Assembly: GCF_030915525.1 (NCBI RefSeq)
Contig: NZ_CP133269.1
Location: 3,383,001-3,447,000 of the forward strand
DNA from: Neobacillus sp. PS2-9
GTDB lineage: Bacteria > Bacillota > Bacilli > Bacillales > Cytobacillaceae
Reading direction: 5' to 3'
Length of the DNA stretch: 64,000 nt
In this document: piece after piece, positions 35,092 to 43,949 of the stretch
How positions within the stretch are numbered: the stretch's first letter is position 1
Layout of the letters: each line of letters opens with the position of its first letter
The notes under the pieces: model-generated
What the model was told of the DNA's origin: nothing
Seen by the model: only the letters and a program-made list of their open reading frames with translations
Databases searched by the model: none
Position numbers and translations under genes: made by a program

Positions 35092-35445
35092 TTAAAATAC
35101 TAATTCTTTACTTTTTTTTTCCTCAGAATCAGTTATGTCCAATATTTTTTCTATCTCTTGCTGTAAAGTAGAGGCGGTTTTATAGTTATTGTTTCGCTGG
35201 TTCAATTCCATTAAGGTAGAAAATACAAAAATTTTGTTTTCAGGTTTTATACTCATCCATTTGTAATTTGAATCGATTATTATTGAGGTTGCTTCGCTAG
35301 AAGATACTCCTTCACCTTGAAGTTCTGACCATTCTTCAAGAATCCACTCGCATGCTTCTTCTTCAGATAAGTTATTTAATTCTTTCTCTAGGTCAAAGCC
35401 ATCTACAAAAGCAATTAATAATTCTTGTGCCCTATCCATGACCAA
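35092..35445 (-). CDS. Small acidic protein, probable immunity partner of the deaminase toxin
   Basis: 117 residues, strongly acidic in the first half (DLEKELNNLSEEEACEWILEEWSELQGEG in pieces) and mostly helical. I recognise no family. It follows the deaminase-like gene by 14 bases on the same strand with its own AGGAGG-like site, the order and size of toxin-immunity pairs. The immunity role is inferred only from position, size and charge. Confidence 0.55.
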   Translation of the reverse strand: MVMDRAQELLIAFVDGFDLEKELNNLSEEEACEWILEEWSELQGEGVSSSEATSIIIDSNYKWMSIKPENKIFVFSTLMELNQRNNNYKTASTLQQEIEKILDITDSEEKKSKELVF

Positions 35446-35459
35446 ACCTCCTTTTATGG

Positions 35460-36017
35460 TTAATTATAATCCAATTCATAACATATAATCAATTCAATAC
35501 CCGGAAAATTTTCTAAAAATTGAAATATTTCATAATCACAACTCAAACATGGTTCGAATTCCGTATACAAAGTCACTTCCCCTACCGAAAAAGGTTCTAA
35601 GATTTCAGCTAATCTTTCTAAAAGCTTAGCTTCTGAATCTCCTAACCTAGGATGGGAATAACTGCAACTTTCAATTTCCTTTGTTTTAGACACATTAATA
35701 TGTTTAAAGGCTCTTCCTCCCGGCTTCAATTCAACAAACCCATATTCATTGAGCGGATGCAAAAATTTATGTCTTGTTGAAACTTTACTATGAGCAATAA
35801 AATGCCCCGACTCCCATTTATTAGAGCCTTTTATTTTGTAAATTTTATATTCAAGGTATGCTAAGTTATGTTGCATTGTAATTTTTTTGATTTGCTTCTG
35901 ATCAGTTATTGCTTTATCGAAAATTGCCCTTTTTAAAATTATATCCCTTAAATCAAGAGCATTTTTCTTTATATCAGGTGTTTCACCATTCTTAATCTGA
36001 ATTCTCCTACTACCCAC
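35460..36017 (-). CDS. Deaminase-fold protein, BURPS668_1122-like toxin deaminase
   Basis: 185 residues. The C-terminal 70 residues show the zinc deaminase pattern: D127-S128-E129 (GDSEAKLLERLAEI) as the catalytic Glu helix and E155-P156-C157-x2-C160 (TEFEPCLSCDYEIFQF), followed by FPGIELIICY. This resembles the polymorphic-toxin deaminases that edit nucleic-acid bases or nucleotides. The N-terminus has no secretion or LXG domain, so it would act inside the producing cell, for instance during phage infection, or be a cassette remnant. A gene for a small acidic protein follows. Family assignment is from motifs by eye. Confidence 0.62.
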   Translation of the reverse strand: MGSRRIQIKNGETPDIKKNALDLRDIILKRAIFDKAITDQKQIKKITMQHNLAYLEYKIYKIKGSNKWESGHFIAHSKVSTRHKFLHPLNEYGFVELKPGGRAFKHINVSKTKEIESCSYSHPRLGDSEAKLLERLAEILEPFSVGEVTLYTEFEPCLSCDYEIFQFLENFPGIELIICYELDYN

Positions 36018-36267
36018 TATTTACTATCCCCCTAAAAAGCTGCTAATAAACATTTTGATTATAATTTTATCACTTGTTTTGGCTAATATCACCACTATTG
36101 TCAGAGTTTATTGTAAAAAATTATATTAAAACAATATATTTTGTCAAAAAATGTAGTTGTATCAGAACTAAAAAAATCACTATTCGCCCCTTTTGTTCTC
36201 AGTTTTCCAGAAACCTCATAGTTACAGTTTCAGATTTAAAAGTTATCATGTTACTGAGGTGAAAACA

Positions 36268-37107
36268 ATGTTTTTCAGCCCAATGCTACTCCATAAGACT
36301 GCTACCCCTTTCGATAACGATCATTACTACTCGGAACCAAAAATGGATGGATTCCGTCTAATTTATTCTCATATTGCAGGAAAAAAGAAATTATATACAC
36401 GTCATAATACTGATGTCTCAAACCGTTTCCCGGAATTACTGGACTTGGATATTCCTAATGGAACCATACTGGATGGTGAAGTAGTTCTAACGGATGCAGC
36501 AGGTAAGCCAGATTTTGAAGCTGTAATGAGTAGATTTTCTTCGTTTAAAACGGAAAAGGTGCAACAATTATCTCAATTGGAACCAGTCTCCTTTGTTGTT
36601 TTTGATGTTTTGGTTCACAGCAGCGAAAAAGTAACCCACCTGCCCCTTTATCAGCGCAAGGAACTCCTCGACATGCTAATTCCCAAAAATACCCCCGTCC
36701 TATCAAAGATTATGAGCATCCATAGTAACGGTAACGCTTTATTTAACCTCATTAAAGAACAAGACCTAGATGGCATTGTACTAAAGAGGAAGGACAGCGT
36801 CTATGAGGTCGGCAAACGGTCCCATTCCTGGCTCAAGGTGATTAATTACCAGGTTGCCAATGTGTTAGTTAAAGGGTATCGAAAAGACGTATTTGGGTGG
36901 CTCCTGGCCTTTGAGGACGGCCGCTACGCAGGAGTAATGGAACTCGGGGTACCAATTGAGGAAAAAAAGAAAGTTTACCAGATGCCTATAATCGATGAAA
37001 ACGAAAAATTTGCTTTTATCGATCCATTGTCGTGTACCATAAAATACCGAAATATCACAAAGGCTGGTCTACTACGGCTGCCGTCCTTTGTATCAATGAA
37101 TAGCTAA
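36268..37107 (+). CDS. ATP-dependent DNA ligase (phage type, minimal)
   Basis: 279 residues. Adenylation motif K25-M-D-G (SEPKMDGFRL), then LDGEVV (motif III), FVVFDVL (motif IIIa), DGIVLKRKD (motif IV) and SWLKV (motif V). The C-terminal OB part is short. It seals nicks in DNA with ATP. The size is close to the SPbeta phage ligase YoqV. I choose the ATG at 36268 after GAGGTG; upstream codons to 36193 are open but unlike ligases. It is the only plus-strand gene in the left half of the island and may help island replication or survive nuclease attack by the restriction module. Confidence 0.85.
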   Translation: MFFSPMLLHKTATPFDNDHYYSEPKMDGFRLIYSHIAGKKKLYTRHNTDVSNRFPELLDLDIPNGTILDGEVVLTDAAGKPDFEAVMSRFSSFKTEKVQQLSQLEPVSFVVFDVLVHSSEKVTHLPLYQRKELLDMLIPKNTPVLSKIMSIHSNGNALFNLIKEQDLDGIVLKRKDSVYEVGKRSHSWLKVINYQVANVLVKGYRKDVFGWLLAFEDGRYAGVMELGVPIEEKKKVYQMPIIDENEKFAFIDPLSCTIKYRNITKAGLLRLPSFVSMNS

Positions 37108-37133
37108 AGCCCTTCACAATACGAAGGGCCTTT
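37106..37133. terminator. Bidirectional terminator
   Basis: AAAGCCCTTC faces GAAGGGCCTTT with one bulge and a 7-base loop, between the convergent ligase and small hypothetical gene. Confidence 0.7.
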
Positions 37134-37137
37134 CCTT

Positions 37138-37386
37138 TTACCAGAAAACACCTAAACCTTCTATGGGGCGGTTATCAATAGCTCTAACCTGCTCCGTTAT
37201 GTCGTGTTCCTGGTCCACTACTACCTTTTCAATTTTAGTATCTCTGTAGCCAGTTTCCCTCTTGATTTTCTTAATCTGCTCATAGGCCACACTTGGGATG
37301 TTGGTTCTACTATTTGCTGTAAATTCTCCTCTTACGTATGTTGAATTCCCTTCAATATCCAGTGATAATTCTAAGCTAAACCTCAT
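37138..37386 (-). CDS. Small hypothetical phage-like protein
   Basis: 82 residues, no family recognised. The first half is beta-like (FSLELSLDIEGNSTYVRGEFTA in pieces). It lies five bases after the sigma-like gene and before a terminator, so it ends that short transcript. Role unknown. Confidence 0.55.
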   Translation of the reverse strand: MRFSLELSLDIEGNSTYVRGEFTANSRTNIPSVAYEQIKKIKRETGYRDTKIEKVVVDQEHDITEQVRAIDNRPIEGLGVFW

Positions 37387-37391
37387 GTGAC

Positions 37392-37754
37392 CTACCTCTT
37401 TATTTCAAAGTACCATATCAATTCTCGGACCAATTTCACTTCAGCATCATTTCGTATATGCGCAATACGACTGCGGGACAGGTTAAGCATTTTCCCAATT
37501 TCCTCAAAAGTGGCCTTCTCTTTGTTTATACCGTAAATTGAATCCAAAACGAATACTTCTCTTTCTGATAAGATGTATTTCATCATAGCATAAAGTCCAA
37601 TGAATCGTTGGTAATCTTCACCTTTGTTCTGAAGCAATTTTATATAAGGTCTGGGTTTAAAAAGTACAGGCACAAAATTAGGACTTTTTACTGAGTCGAC
37701 CATATCCATAAAGAAAATTGCGTTATCCTTTGTCATCAATGTTTCAAAATCCAT
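37392..37754 (-). CDS. Sigma-70 region 4-like DNA-binding protein
   Basis: 120 residues. The second half, ILSEREVFVLDSIYG through FEEIGKMLNLSRSRIAHIRNDAEVKL, is a helix-turn-helix of sigma region 4 type; no region 2 is present. Phage-like late regulators of this kind exist. It precedes the 82-residue gene and may control island genes; direct evidence is only the HTH. Confidence 0.7.
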   Translation of the reverse strand: MDFETLMTKDNAIFFMDMVDSVKSPNFVPVLFKPRPYIKLLQNKGEDYQRFIGLYAMMKYILSEREVFVLDSIYGINKEKATFEEIGKMLNLSRSRIAHIRNDAEVKLVRELIWYFEIKR

Positions 37755-37869
37755 CTAATTACTTCCCCTCAGGTATGTATCTTATAATATTTAGATGGTT
37801 GTTCATTTTTTCCTTGTGTCGTATTTGTGAATTTAAAAACTAGGACGGAGTACCAAACCTGTGGGCCAA

Positions 37870-38124
37870 TCAAATGGGAATATTGACTGTATTCTCATCA
37901 GTTGTAATTCTTACCATCAAACTTTCTTTCAAGTAATTGCCACTCAATTCTATATTGTATTCATAGCTATGGAACCGACCAAAAACCCGCTTGGCACCTT
38001 GGGGGTCCAGAAAAATATTTACATTGGAACGTGCCTCTATCATAAGCAATATTGGTGAAATGTCGGAAAACTCTTTTTGGAAGAAATAACACTCTTCTTT
38101 TAAATCCATGAATTTGACTAGCAT
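37870..38124 (-). CDS. Hypothetical island protein
   Basis: 84 residues from the ATG at 38124, which follows AGGAGG by six bases; the frame is open to 38190 but that part lacks a ribosome site. No family recognised. Ends with a mixed beta pattern (YNIELSGNYLKESLMVRITTD in part). Unknown role. Confidence 0.5.
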   Translation of the reverse strand: MLVKFMDLKEECYFFQKEFSDISPILLMIEARSNVNIFLDPQGAKRVFGRFHSYEYNIELSGNYLKESLMVRITTDENTVNIPI

Positions 38125-38712
38125 TAGATGCCTCCTAAAATAATTGGTTAAACCCCTTTTAGCATGCATCTTATTGTTCCAGTCATGCAAGACTTACAAA
38201 AATAAATGGCAGCTGTCATGGCTGCCTCATGGACTATGTTTAAGCTTCCTCATCTAACGCCCCCGTTACTTTAAGTACATTTCTTAAACTCTTTTTCCTC
38301 CAAAATAGCTTATATCATTCCTATCAGCGATAACATAGTGATATTACAAAAACTTAAAAGTCTTATATGAAATTCCATTTGCTTCTAAGTCACTACAAAG
38401 GTACCAATCGCGAACTTCCTTAACTAACTTCAGAAGGAATTCCAGAGTAGAGTAACCACATTTAGAAACAAATAAAAAAAGCCTTCTTCTAAGCCACTTA
38501 GGAAAGCTTTTTTATAAGAAGAAGGTGCCGTTATTATCGTCCCGTAGAGGTCCGTTTTTTTATTAAAAAATTTTGCGAGTGGATTGGTAAACGTCATTGG
38601 CATTCCAGGCACGACCACCCTCCCCCCTCTTCAGCAGCCACCGATTGAAGAATAGTACAAAGAATAGCTACTCTTCCTTTTAGAGTAGCTTAAATATAAT
38701 TCCCTTCCACAA
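38125..38712. other. Gap in the island with hairpins but no supported gene
   Basis: GGCAGC/GCTGCC hairpin at 38208-38226 lies upstream of the 84-residue gene. An AAAAAAAGCC...GGAAAGCTTTTTT pairing near 38470-38512 looks like a terminator. A 62-codon minus frame at 38430-38618 overlaps it and lacks a ribosome site, so I do not call it. Confidence 0.4.
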
Positions 38713-39264
38713 TTACCTGGTTCCGTTCTTTGCCCTAATCAGTGTGCTCTTGCTAATCCCTGTAGTTTCCTCCACCTGCTTATAAGAGTGTGTTTCTAGT
38801 AGCTTAAGAGCCAGTTCTATTTGTGCTTTTTTGAATTTCCTTGGTCTTCCTTCTTTATAATCACCCTTCTGCTTGGCAATTGCTTTCCCTTCCTTGGTCC
38901 GTTCCACAATTAAATCCCGCTCAAACTCCGCAAAAGCTAAAAAGATGTTTAGGATCAGTCTGCCGGTGGGAGTATCCTCGATGATTCCCATGTTTAATAC
39001 GTGTACCCTTACACCCCGTTCAAAGAGTTGCTTGATGATAGTAATCCCATCAATTGCGGATCGTGCGAACCTGTCCAGTTTAGTTACGATTAACGTATCA
39101 CCTGCTTTTACCGTTTTTATCAGCTTTTGAAATTCTTCCCGTTCAGCCTTGGTTCCAGTAAACTTCTCGGAGTAGATCTCCTCACAGCCAGCATTCCTCA
39201 ATTTTTCCAGTTGCCCTTGTAAATCCTGGCCTTGTGTACTAACCCTTGCATACCCGTATATCAT
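38713..39264 (-). CDS. Serine recombinase (resolvase/invertase type)
   Basis: 183 residues. Catalytic Ser9 in [15 protein letters not shown], then [44 protein letters not shown] (in pieces, residues 100-127), and a C-terminal HTH ([17 protein letters not shown]). It resembles Tn3-type resolvases and DNA invertases that act at short inverted or direct sites. Target sites were not found. It may resolve island multimers or be a remnant of a transposon that brought the neighbouring defence genes. Confidence 0.9.
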   Translation of the reverse strand: MIYGYARVSTQGQDLQGQLEKLRNAGCEEIYSEKFTGTKAEREEFQKLIKTVKAGDTLIVTKLDRFARSAIDGITIIKQLFERGVRVHVLNMGIIEDTPTGRLILNIFLAFAEFERDLIVERTKEGKAIAKQKGDYKEGRPRKFKKAQIELALKLLETHSYKQVEETTGISKSTLIRAKNGTR

Positions 39265-39555
39265 ATCAATTTCACCCCTTTACTTTTGGTCCTAAGTTTT
39301 GACACCTGTTGTTACCTTGATATTACACCTTCCAGACTTTGGAGTCAAAACTTTTAAGTTATGATACTATTTATATCCATTTACTTTAGAAATGAAAAAA
39401 GTCCCCAACCAAATTGGAGGGGATTATACTGCTTTTAAACTTGAATCATTAATAATTACACTAGAATATAATTATTTGTTTTATGATAAAGTGGGTGTTA
39501 AAGATTGTTACTGGTATACGCACAATTCCAACAATGTTGCATTTCTTCCCTCTCT

Positions 39556-40737
39556 CTATTGAGCAAGGCCAACCAAACTAGCCGTCTTTGGATCATAGGT
39601 TACATTTGTAATTGATCCATCTCGAATACGACTCACTGCTTCGTCAATCACTTGTAGCGGCACAAGGAACCATTCCTTAGGCTGAACAGGGTGGCCAAAG
39701 CGGTCATGAATGGTAAGATCGAGCTGAGCAGGTGCAAAAATTCTGTGGAAAATACTCTCCAGTTTCGTACGGTTGATGCCGGCTAGTTTATAACTGGCGA
39801 CTATTTCGACATCCGCTAGCAAATAAGTAGCCTCATGTTCCGCATTGGCGATGCGAGTTTCAACTTTACCGCCTGTTACGCCAATCTTGTGAATCAGATT
39901 GCGGTGCTCCGCAACGAAGGGGTGATTGGACAGGCTGCGCAGAACATATATGGTACCACTTTCGATATCACCTTCATCCCAAATTTCACTAAACAAAGGT
40001 CCAACATCTGGATCGGTCAAGCGGCGCCCAGCCTCGTCTTTGTAGAGTGCTCTCTGCAATGACCTCAGTAGGAGATTACTTTCGGTACCGTTGGAGTAAA
40101 TGACTCTTAGTCGAGCATCAGGATGGCCATTTGGAGCTTTGAATTCATCCCCCTTCTCAGCCACATAGACAAGTTGGCCGCCCAAAATAAAGAAGTTACC
40201 TGTATTGACACTTGCATCCTTACCAAATGGACGCGTTTGTCGAACCCCAGTATTGAGTTCACGCTCAGTCTGCTCAAATAACGGCCTGAAGAAATCGAAA
40301 TCCTCACACTTCTCTCTTTTTGCGATTTCCTCGGCCGCCCGTATTTCGGAGCGTGGGCGGACATGGCGTAGTTCTGTTATGCCGGAAGAGTCTGCCACTT
40401 CGAGCTCAGCGAGCAAATTATCGTCATCCATCGATATCTCTGGGCCGACTCGTTCAATCTCTACCCCTTTCAGTAGCCCTTGATAATCGAATGATTCAAG
40501 AAGAACTCTACATTCCTCCTGCTTACGTAGACAATCGAGTCGTACAGCGTACAGCCTTTCAAAGATATTATTGTCTTCACCATGTTGGGGAGTACGGCCG
40601 TTCTGCTCGACAAATTGCTGAATTTCCTCAAACCCCGAGATTATGCGTTCCTCACGTGGTGAAAAAGAGCTTTTCTTTTGTATTTCCTGCTCCACACCAA
40701 GCTCATCGAGTAGTTCGTCATCAGAAAGATTAGCCAT
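39556..40737 (-). CDS. T5orf172/GIY-YIG nuclease-domain protein
   Basis: 393 residues. Residues about 255-375 form a GIY-YIG-type domain of the T5orf172/Mug113 kind: GTIYVLRSLSNHP, IHKIGVTGGKVETRIANAE with the conserved Arg, then a helix with KLESIFHRIF and the closing KEWFLVPL. The N-terminal 250 residues are unassigned. It overlaps the helicase gene by eight bases and ends the leftward module methyltransferase-PLD-helicase-this gene. A DNA-cutting role in restriction is inferred. Confidence 0.78.
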   Translation of the reverse strand: MANLSDDELLDELGVEQEIQKKSSFSPREERIISGFEEIQQFVEQNGRTPQHGEDNNIFERLYAVRLDCLRKQEECRVLLESFDYQGLLKGVEIERVGPEISMDDDNLLAELEVADSSGITELRHVRPRSEIRAAEEIAKREKCEDFDFFRPLFEQTERELNTGVRQTRPFGKDASVNTGNFFILGGQLVYVAEKGDEFKAPNGHPDARLRVIYSNGTESNLLLRSLQRALYKDEAGRRLTDPDVGPLFSEIWDEGDIESGTIYVLRSLSNHPFVAEHRNLIHKIGVTGGKVETRIANAEHEATYLLADVEIVASYKLAGINRTKLESIFHRIFAPAQLDLTIHDRFGHPVQPKEWFLVPLQVIDEAVSRIRDGSITNVTYDPKTASLVGLAQ

Positions 40738-42820
40738 TTATATCCCCTCCATTACCTCCTGCTGCCTTTTGTTTCGCAATATATTGTCTCAAGGCTGAAA
40801 CACCCTCGGCCATTCGCTTTTCCCAAGGATCTTTAGCATTTATGTCCGGAAGTCTCCCCCGTTCCTTCTTAAATTGGAGAGCCCGTTCAGCCAGCGCTCT
40901 AGCTTCCTCATAGGGAATGCTAACACGTTTTCCCGCAATGGCGGCCGCTACCTGTTTCAGACTGTCCTCGCTTATTGCTTTGGCGAGGATTGCATATGCC
41001 TCACTGAATGGATTAATGCGATCAATGAGATCGATGTCCAGTTCACGAACGTCCATCACGAACTTGCGCACCCCATCAATGAGCGAAGTGTTAGCGGCAG
41101 ATTCACTGCTTCCACCATTCGCAGTTTGCTGGGCTTGTTGCGCCACGTAAAGGGCAGCGATAGCGTGCTGGCGTACCGCTTCCTGATCCTCAAAGTCGAG
41201 GTCTGGGTACTTTTCCTTGATGATTTTGCCCATACGAATCTGAGTCAACTCTTCAGGCACAATTTCACGGTCAAACAAGCCACGCTCTATTGTGGTCTTG
41301 TCTTGAACGAATGTTGCAATGACTTCGTTTAGGTCCTCTCGACAAATTCGTGCGGCTTCCTCGCTCTTTGGGTCAGAAAGACCCTTGATCTCGATTTGTA
41401 ACTCCCCTGTTTGATGGTTGTAACCGACATTGGACATTCCAGGGTTATAACCGCTCTCACCATAGTCGAACCCTTGTACCGGACCACTGGCTGAATTCTT
41501 CGGCTTGAACTCAAAGCGAGGCGCAAGAACCTGCTCCATCAGCAAACTGGCAGCAATGGCCTTCAAGGTATCGTTTACGGCCTCGGTAACTGCCTGCTCG
41601 GATGCATCAAGTTCCGCGATGAGGTTAGTGAAACGGGCACGGCTTTTGCCCGGTGCGTCGCGGGTCGCACGGCCGATGATTTGTACAATCTCCGTGAGAC
41701 TTGCTCGATAGCCAATCGTCAATGCGTGCTCACACCAAATCCAGTCAAAGCCTTCCTTCGCCATACCAAGGGCGATGATGATGTCAACATGATCACGGTT
41801 ATTCTTATGCGCTGGGTCTTTCAGAGCTGCTGATACACGGTCGCGTTTGGTAGGATCATCATCCACCAGGTCGGCGATCCGGAGGATTCGGCCACCTGTC
41901 GTCTTAACAAGCTGGAAACCGGTCGCAGGATCAGTCCCTTGCCACTCTCCCAGTTCTTCGATGATGTATTCGACCTCTCGGATCTTGTCCTTCGTGCTCT
42001 CGCGCGAATTGACATTCGGGATATGGACGATGGTTTTTTCGGCCGGGTCGAGAACCTTGAGGATATCATCTGTGTAAGAACCCGAGTAAAAGAAATAGCC
42101 AATGTCGAGCTTCTTAAGATACTTGTAGCCATTGAGTTGCTCGTAATAAGTATAGGTGACTGTATCAAACTTTGACTCATCCTGCGGGGATAACACTGCT
42201 TCTGCATCCCCACGGAAGTATGAGCCAGTCATCGCCACAATATGAACACGATCGCGTGCGATGAACTGCCCGAGATGCAAGCCGAGTTTGTTGTCAGGAT
42301 TGGCCGAAACGTGGTGGAACTCGTCCACGGCGATCAACCTGTTGTCGAACGCCTCAACCCCAAATTTGTCGACTGCAAACCGGAAGGTAGCGTGGGTACA
42401 GACTAATACTTTATCCTCACTTTCGAGGTATGCACCCACCGAATTAACCTTCCCGCCATTATCCGAACCAGGTGCGTTACATAGGTTCCATTTCGGCTCC
42501 ACTCTCCAGTCGGCCCAAAAGCCAAACTGGCTTAAGGGTTCATCGTTGAAGCTAGAACCGATTGACTTTTCTGGGACTACAATAATGGCCTGCTTGAGCC
42601 CTTGATTATGGAGTTTGTCAAGGGCGATGAACATAAGCGCACGGCTTTTGCCTGATGCGGGAGGCGATTTGATAAGCAGATACTGTTCACCACGTCGCTC
42701 ATAGGCTCTCTCCTGCATTGGACGCATGCCGAATTCATTATACTTCGTTGCACTACCATTCCCTTCATAATTTACAGAAATGGATGGAACAAAACGGTGT
42801 TGTTCATTATTATTATTCAT
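40730..42820 (-). CDS. SF2 DEAD/DEAH-type helicase of the defence module
   Basis: 696 residues. Motif I SPPASGKS (about residues 52-59), motif II DEFHH, motif III MTGSY, and C-terminal motif VI TEIVQIIGRATRD preceded by GMAKEGFDWIWCEHAL. This is the type III/type I restriction-like SF2 layout. Base composition is clearly higher in GC than the host genes (36 of 60 on the line at 42301). It would move along or open DNA for the nucleases encoded beside it. Confidence 0.88.
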   Translation of the reverse strand: MNNNNEQHRFVPSISVNYEGNGSATKYNEFGMRPMQERAYERRGEQYLLIKSPPASGKSRALMFIALDKLHNQGLKQAIIVVPEKSIGSSFNDEPLSQFGFWADWRVEPKWNLCNAPGSDNGGKVNSVGAYLESEDKVLVCTHATFRFAVDKFGVEAFDNRLIAVDEFHHVSANPDNKLGLHLGQFIARDRVHIVAMTGSYFRGDAEAVLSPQDESKFDTVTYTYYEQLNGYKYLKKLDIGYFFYSGSYTDDILKVLDPAEKTIVHIPNVNSRESTKDKIREVEYIIEELGEWQGTDPATGFQLVKTTGGRILRIADLVDDDPTKRDRVSAALKDPAHKNNRDHVDIIIALGMAKEGFDWIWCEHALTIGYRASLTEIVQIIGRATRDAPGKSRARFTNLIAELDASEQAVTEAVNDTLKAIAASLLMEQVLAPRFEFKPKNSASGPVQGFDYGESGYNPGMSNVGYNHQTGELQIEIKGLSDPKSEEAARICREDLNEVIATFVQDKTTIERGLFDREIVPEELTQIRMGKIIKEKYPDLDFEDQEAVRQHAIAALYVAQQAQQTANGGSSESAANTSLIDGVRKFVMDVRELDIDLIDRINPFSEAYAILAKAISEDSLKQVAAAIAGKRVSIPYEEARALAERALQFKKERGRLPDINAKDPWEKRMAEGVSALRQYIAKQKAAGGNGGDING

Positions 42821-42873
42821 TCTAACAATACCTCTTCCTTACGGTTCTTCTTTAGGGCTATAGATTGCGTATA

Positions 42874-43923
42874 TCAGGAAATGTGTCCATAACGTCTACC
42901 GCTACCCATGACCCTTACTTCGGATAATCTGTCTCCGAAAGCAGTCTCAAAATCATCTGCTTCCAACGCTCGCAATATAAAGTGTTCGCCGGACCGCTGG
43001 AAAACCAGAATTTTCCCATCATAGATATCAAATCCATGCGTTTCCGGAATGGGTAAAGTAATCTTCTCCATCATATTGTTACCTAATCGCAAATTTTTCG
43101 AATCGCTTCCAGAAGGGGTTTGAAATATAACATTCCCAATCACGGAATTTGGTTGCAATTCAGCCGGTGGATTAAACCCAAAATATCGTGACATGCCTCT
43201 AGGGAAATCAATTTGATTACCAGGCCTGTTTGGTCCACGATTCTTTGTTACATAGCCAGCCTCAATCCAAAAAATCTCTTTCTCTCCATAATGGACGTCG
43301 TCTCTTAGCTGATTTCCAAACACTTTTCTGGAGAACGAGGCATTCCATTTCTCCTCATATTCATTCAAAATATCGGCCACCGGAGTAGCTGCCTGCCAAA
43401 GAGATTCAGCTCTTAAAATGGTTTTACCTAGGTGAAAATGTTTATATCCTTTGTCGATGCAGCCATGGGTGTAGAGAGAGGTCCCAGCTTCGATGCTCTT
43501 ACGAAGCCCGTTAGAAGAAAAGTTCCCCGAACCAACAACCATCCCAAACCAATTATCATCATGATTAAGCATTAGCGCCATTTTCGCATGGAAATCACGT
43601 CGCGGAACAAATCCCTTCTGATTAACAACCCAGTCACCATCATATATACGAATTTCAGATTTTTTTTGATTACACAAATATCGAAGTGCCTGGGGCTGAG
43701 TTCTTCCATAGTCGATTCCAAACAACCATCTTGATGGCGTGCTTTCCCAAAAGTAATCCCCTAACTCCAGTTCGAAAGAAGCAACCCCTGATTGAGTGGC
43801 ATAAGCATACACACCTAAAAAATCTGATGTCTTTATCCGTTCGTGAATACGTTTTATTTCTGAAATAGTCGATGGTGAGTCAGCATCGTGGTGCAAATAA
43901 GTTCTTGATAACAATTTTAACAC
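42874..43923 (-). CDS. Phospholipase D-fold nuclease-like protein
   Basis: 349 residues. HAKMALMLNHDDNWFGMVVGSGNFSSNG (about residues 111-138, given here in its key parts HAKM and GSGNFSSNG) is a PLD H-x-K...G-x-G-N motif; one copy is visible, so a dimer would be needed for an active site. PLD-fold restriction nucleases of the NgoFVII/BfiI kind and DISARM DrmC share this. The C-terminal 150 residues may recognise DNA. It lies between the methyltransferase (26 bases) and helicase genes. GC is low (21 of 60 at 43101), unlike the helicase next to it. Confidence 0.78.
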   Translation of the reverse strand: MLKLLSRTYLHHDADSPSTISEIKRIHERIKTSDFLGVYAYATQSGVASFELELGDYFWESTPSRWLFGIDYGRTQPQALRYLCNQKKSEIRIYDGDWVVNQKGFVPRRDFHAKMALMLNHDDNWFGMVVGSGNFSSNGLRKSIEAGTSLYTHGCIDKGYKHFHLGKTILRAESLWQAATPVADILNEYEEKWNASFSRKVFGNQLRDDVHYGEKEIFWIEAGYVTKNRGPNRPGNQIDFPRGMSRYFGFNPPAELQPNSVIGNVIFQTPSGSDSKNLRLGNNMMEKITLPIPETHGFDIYDGKILVFQRSGEHFILRALEADDFETAFGDRLSEVRVMGSGRRYGHIS

Positions 43924-43949
43924 CTCATTTTCAGACTTATTAATATTTT

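Noticed and set aside
38430..38618. 62-codon minus-strand open frame in the island
   Set aside because: Covers a terminator-like hairpin and has no ribosome site or recognisable motif.
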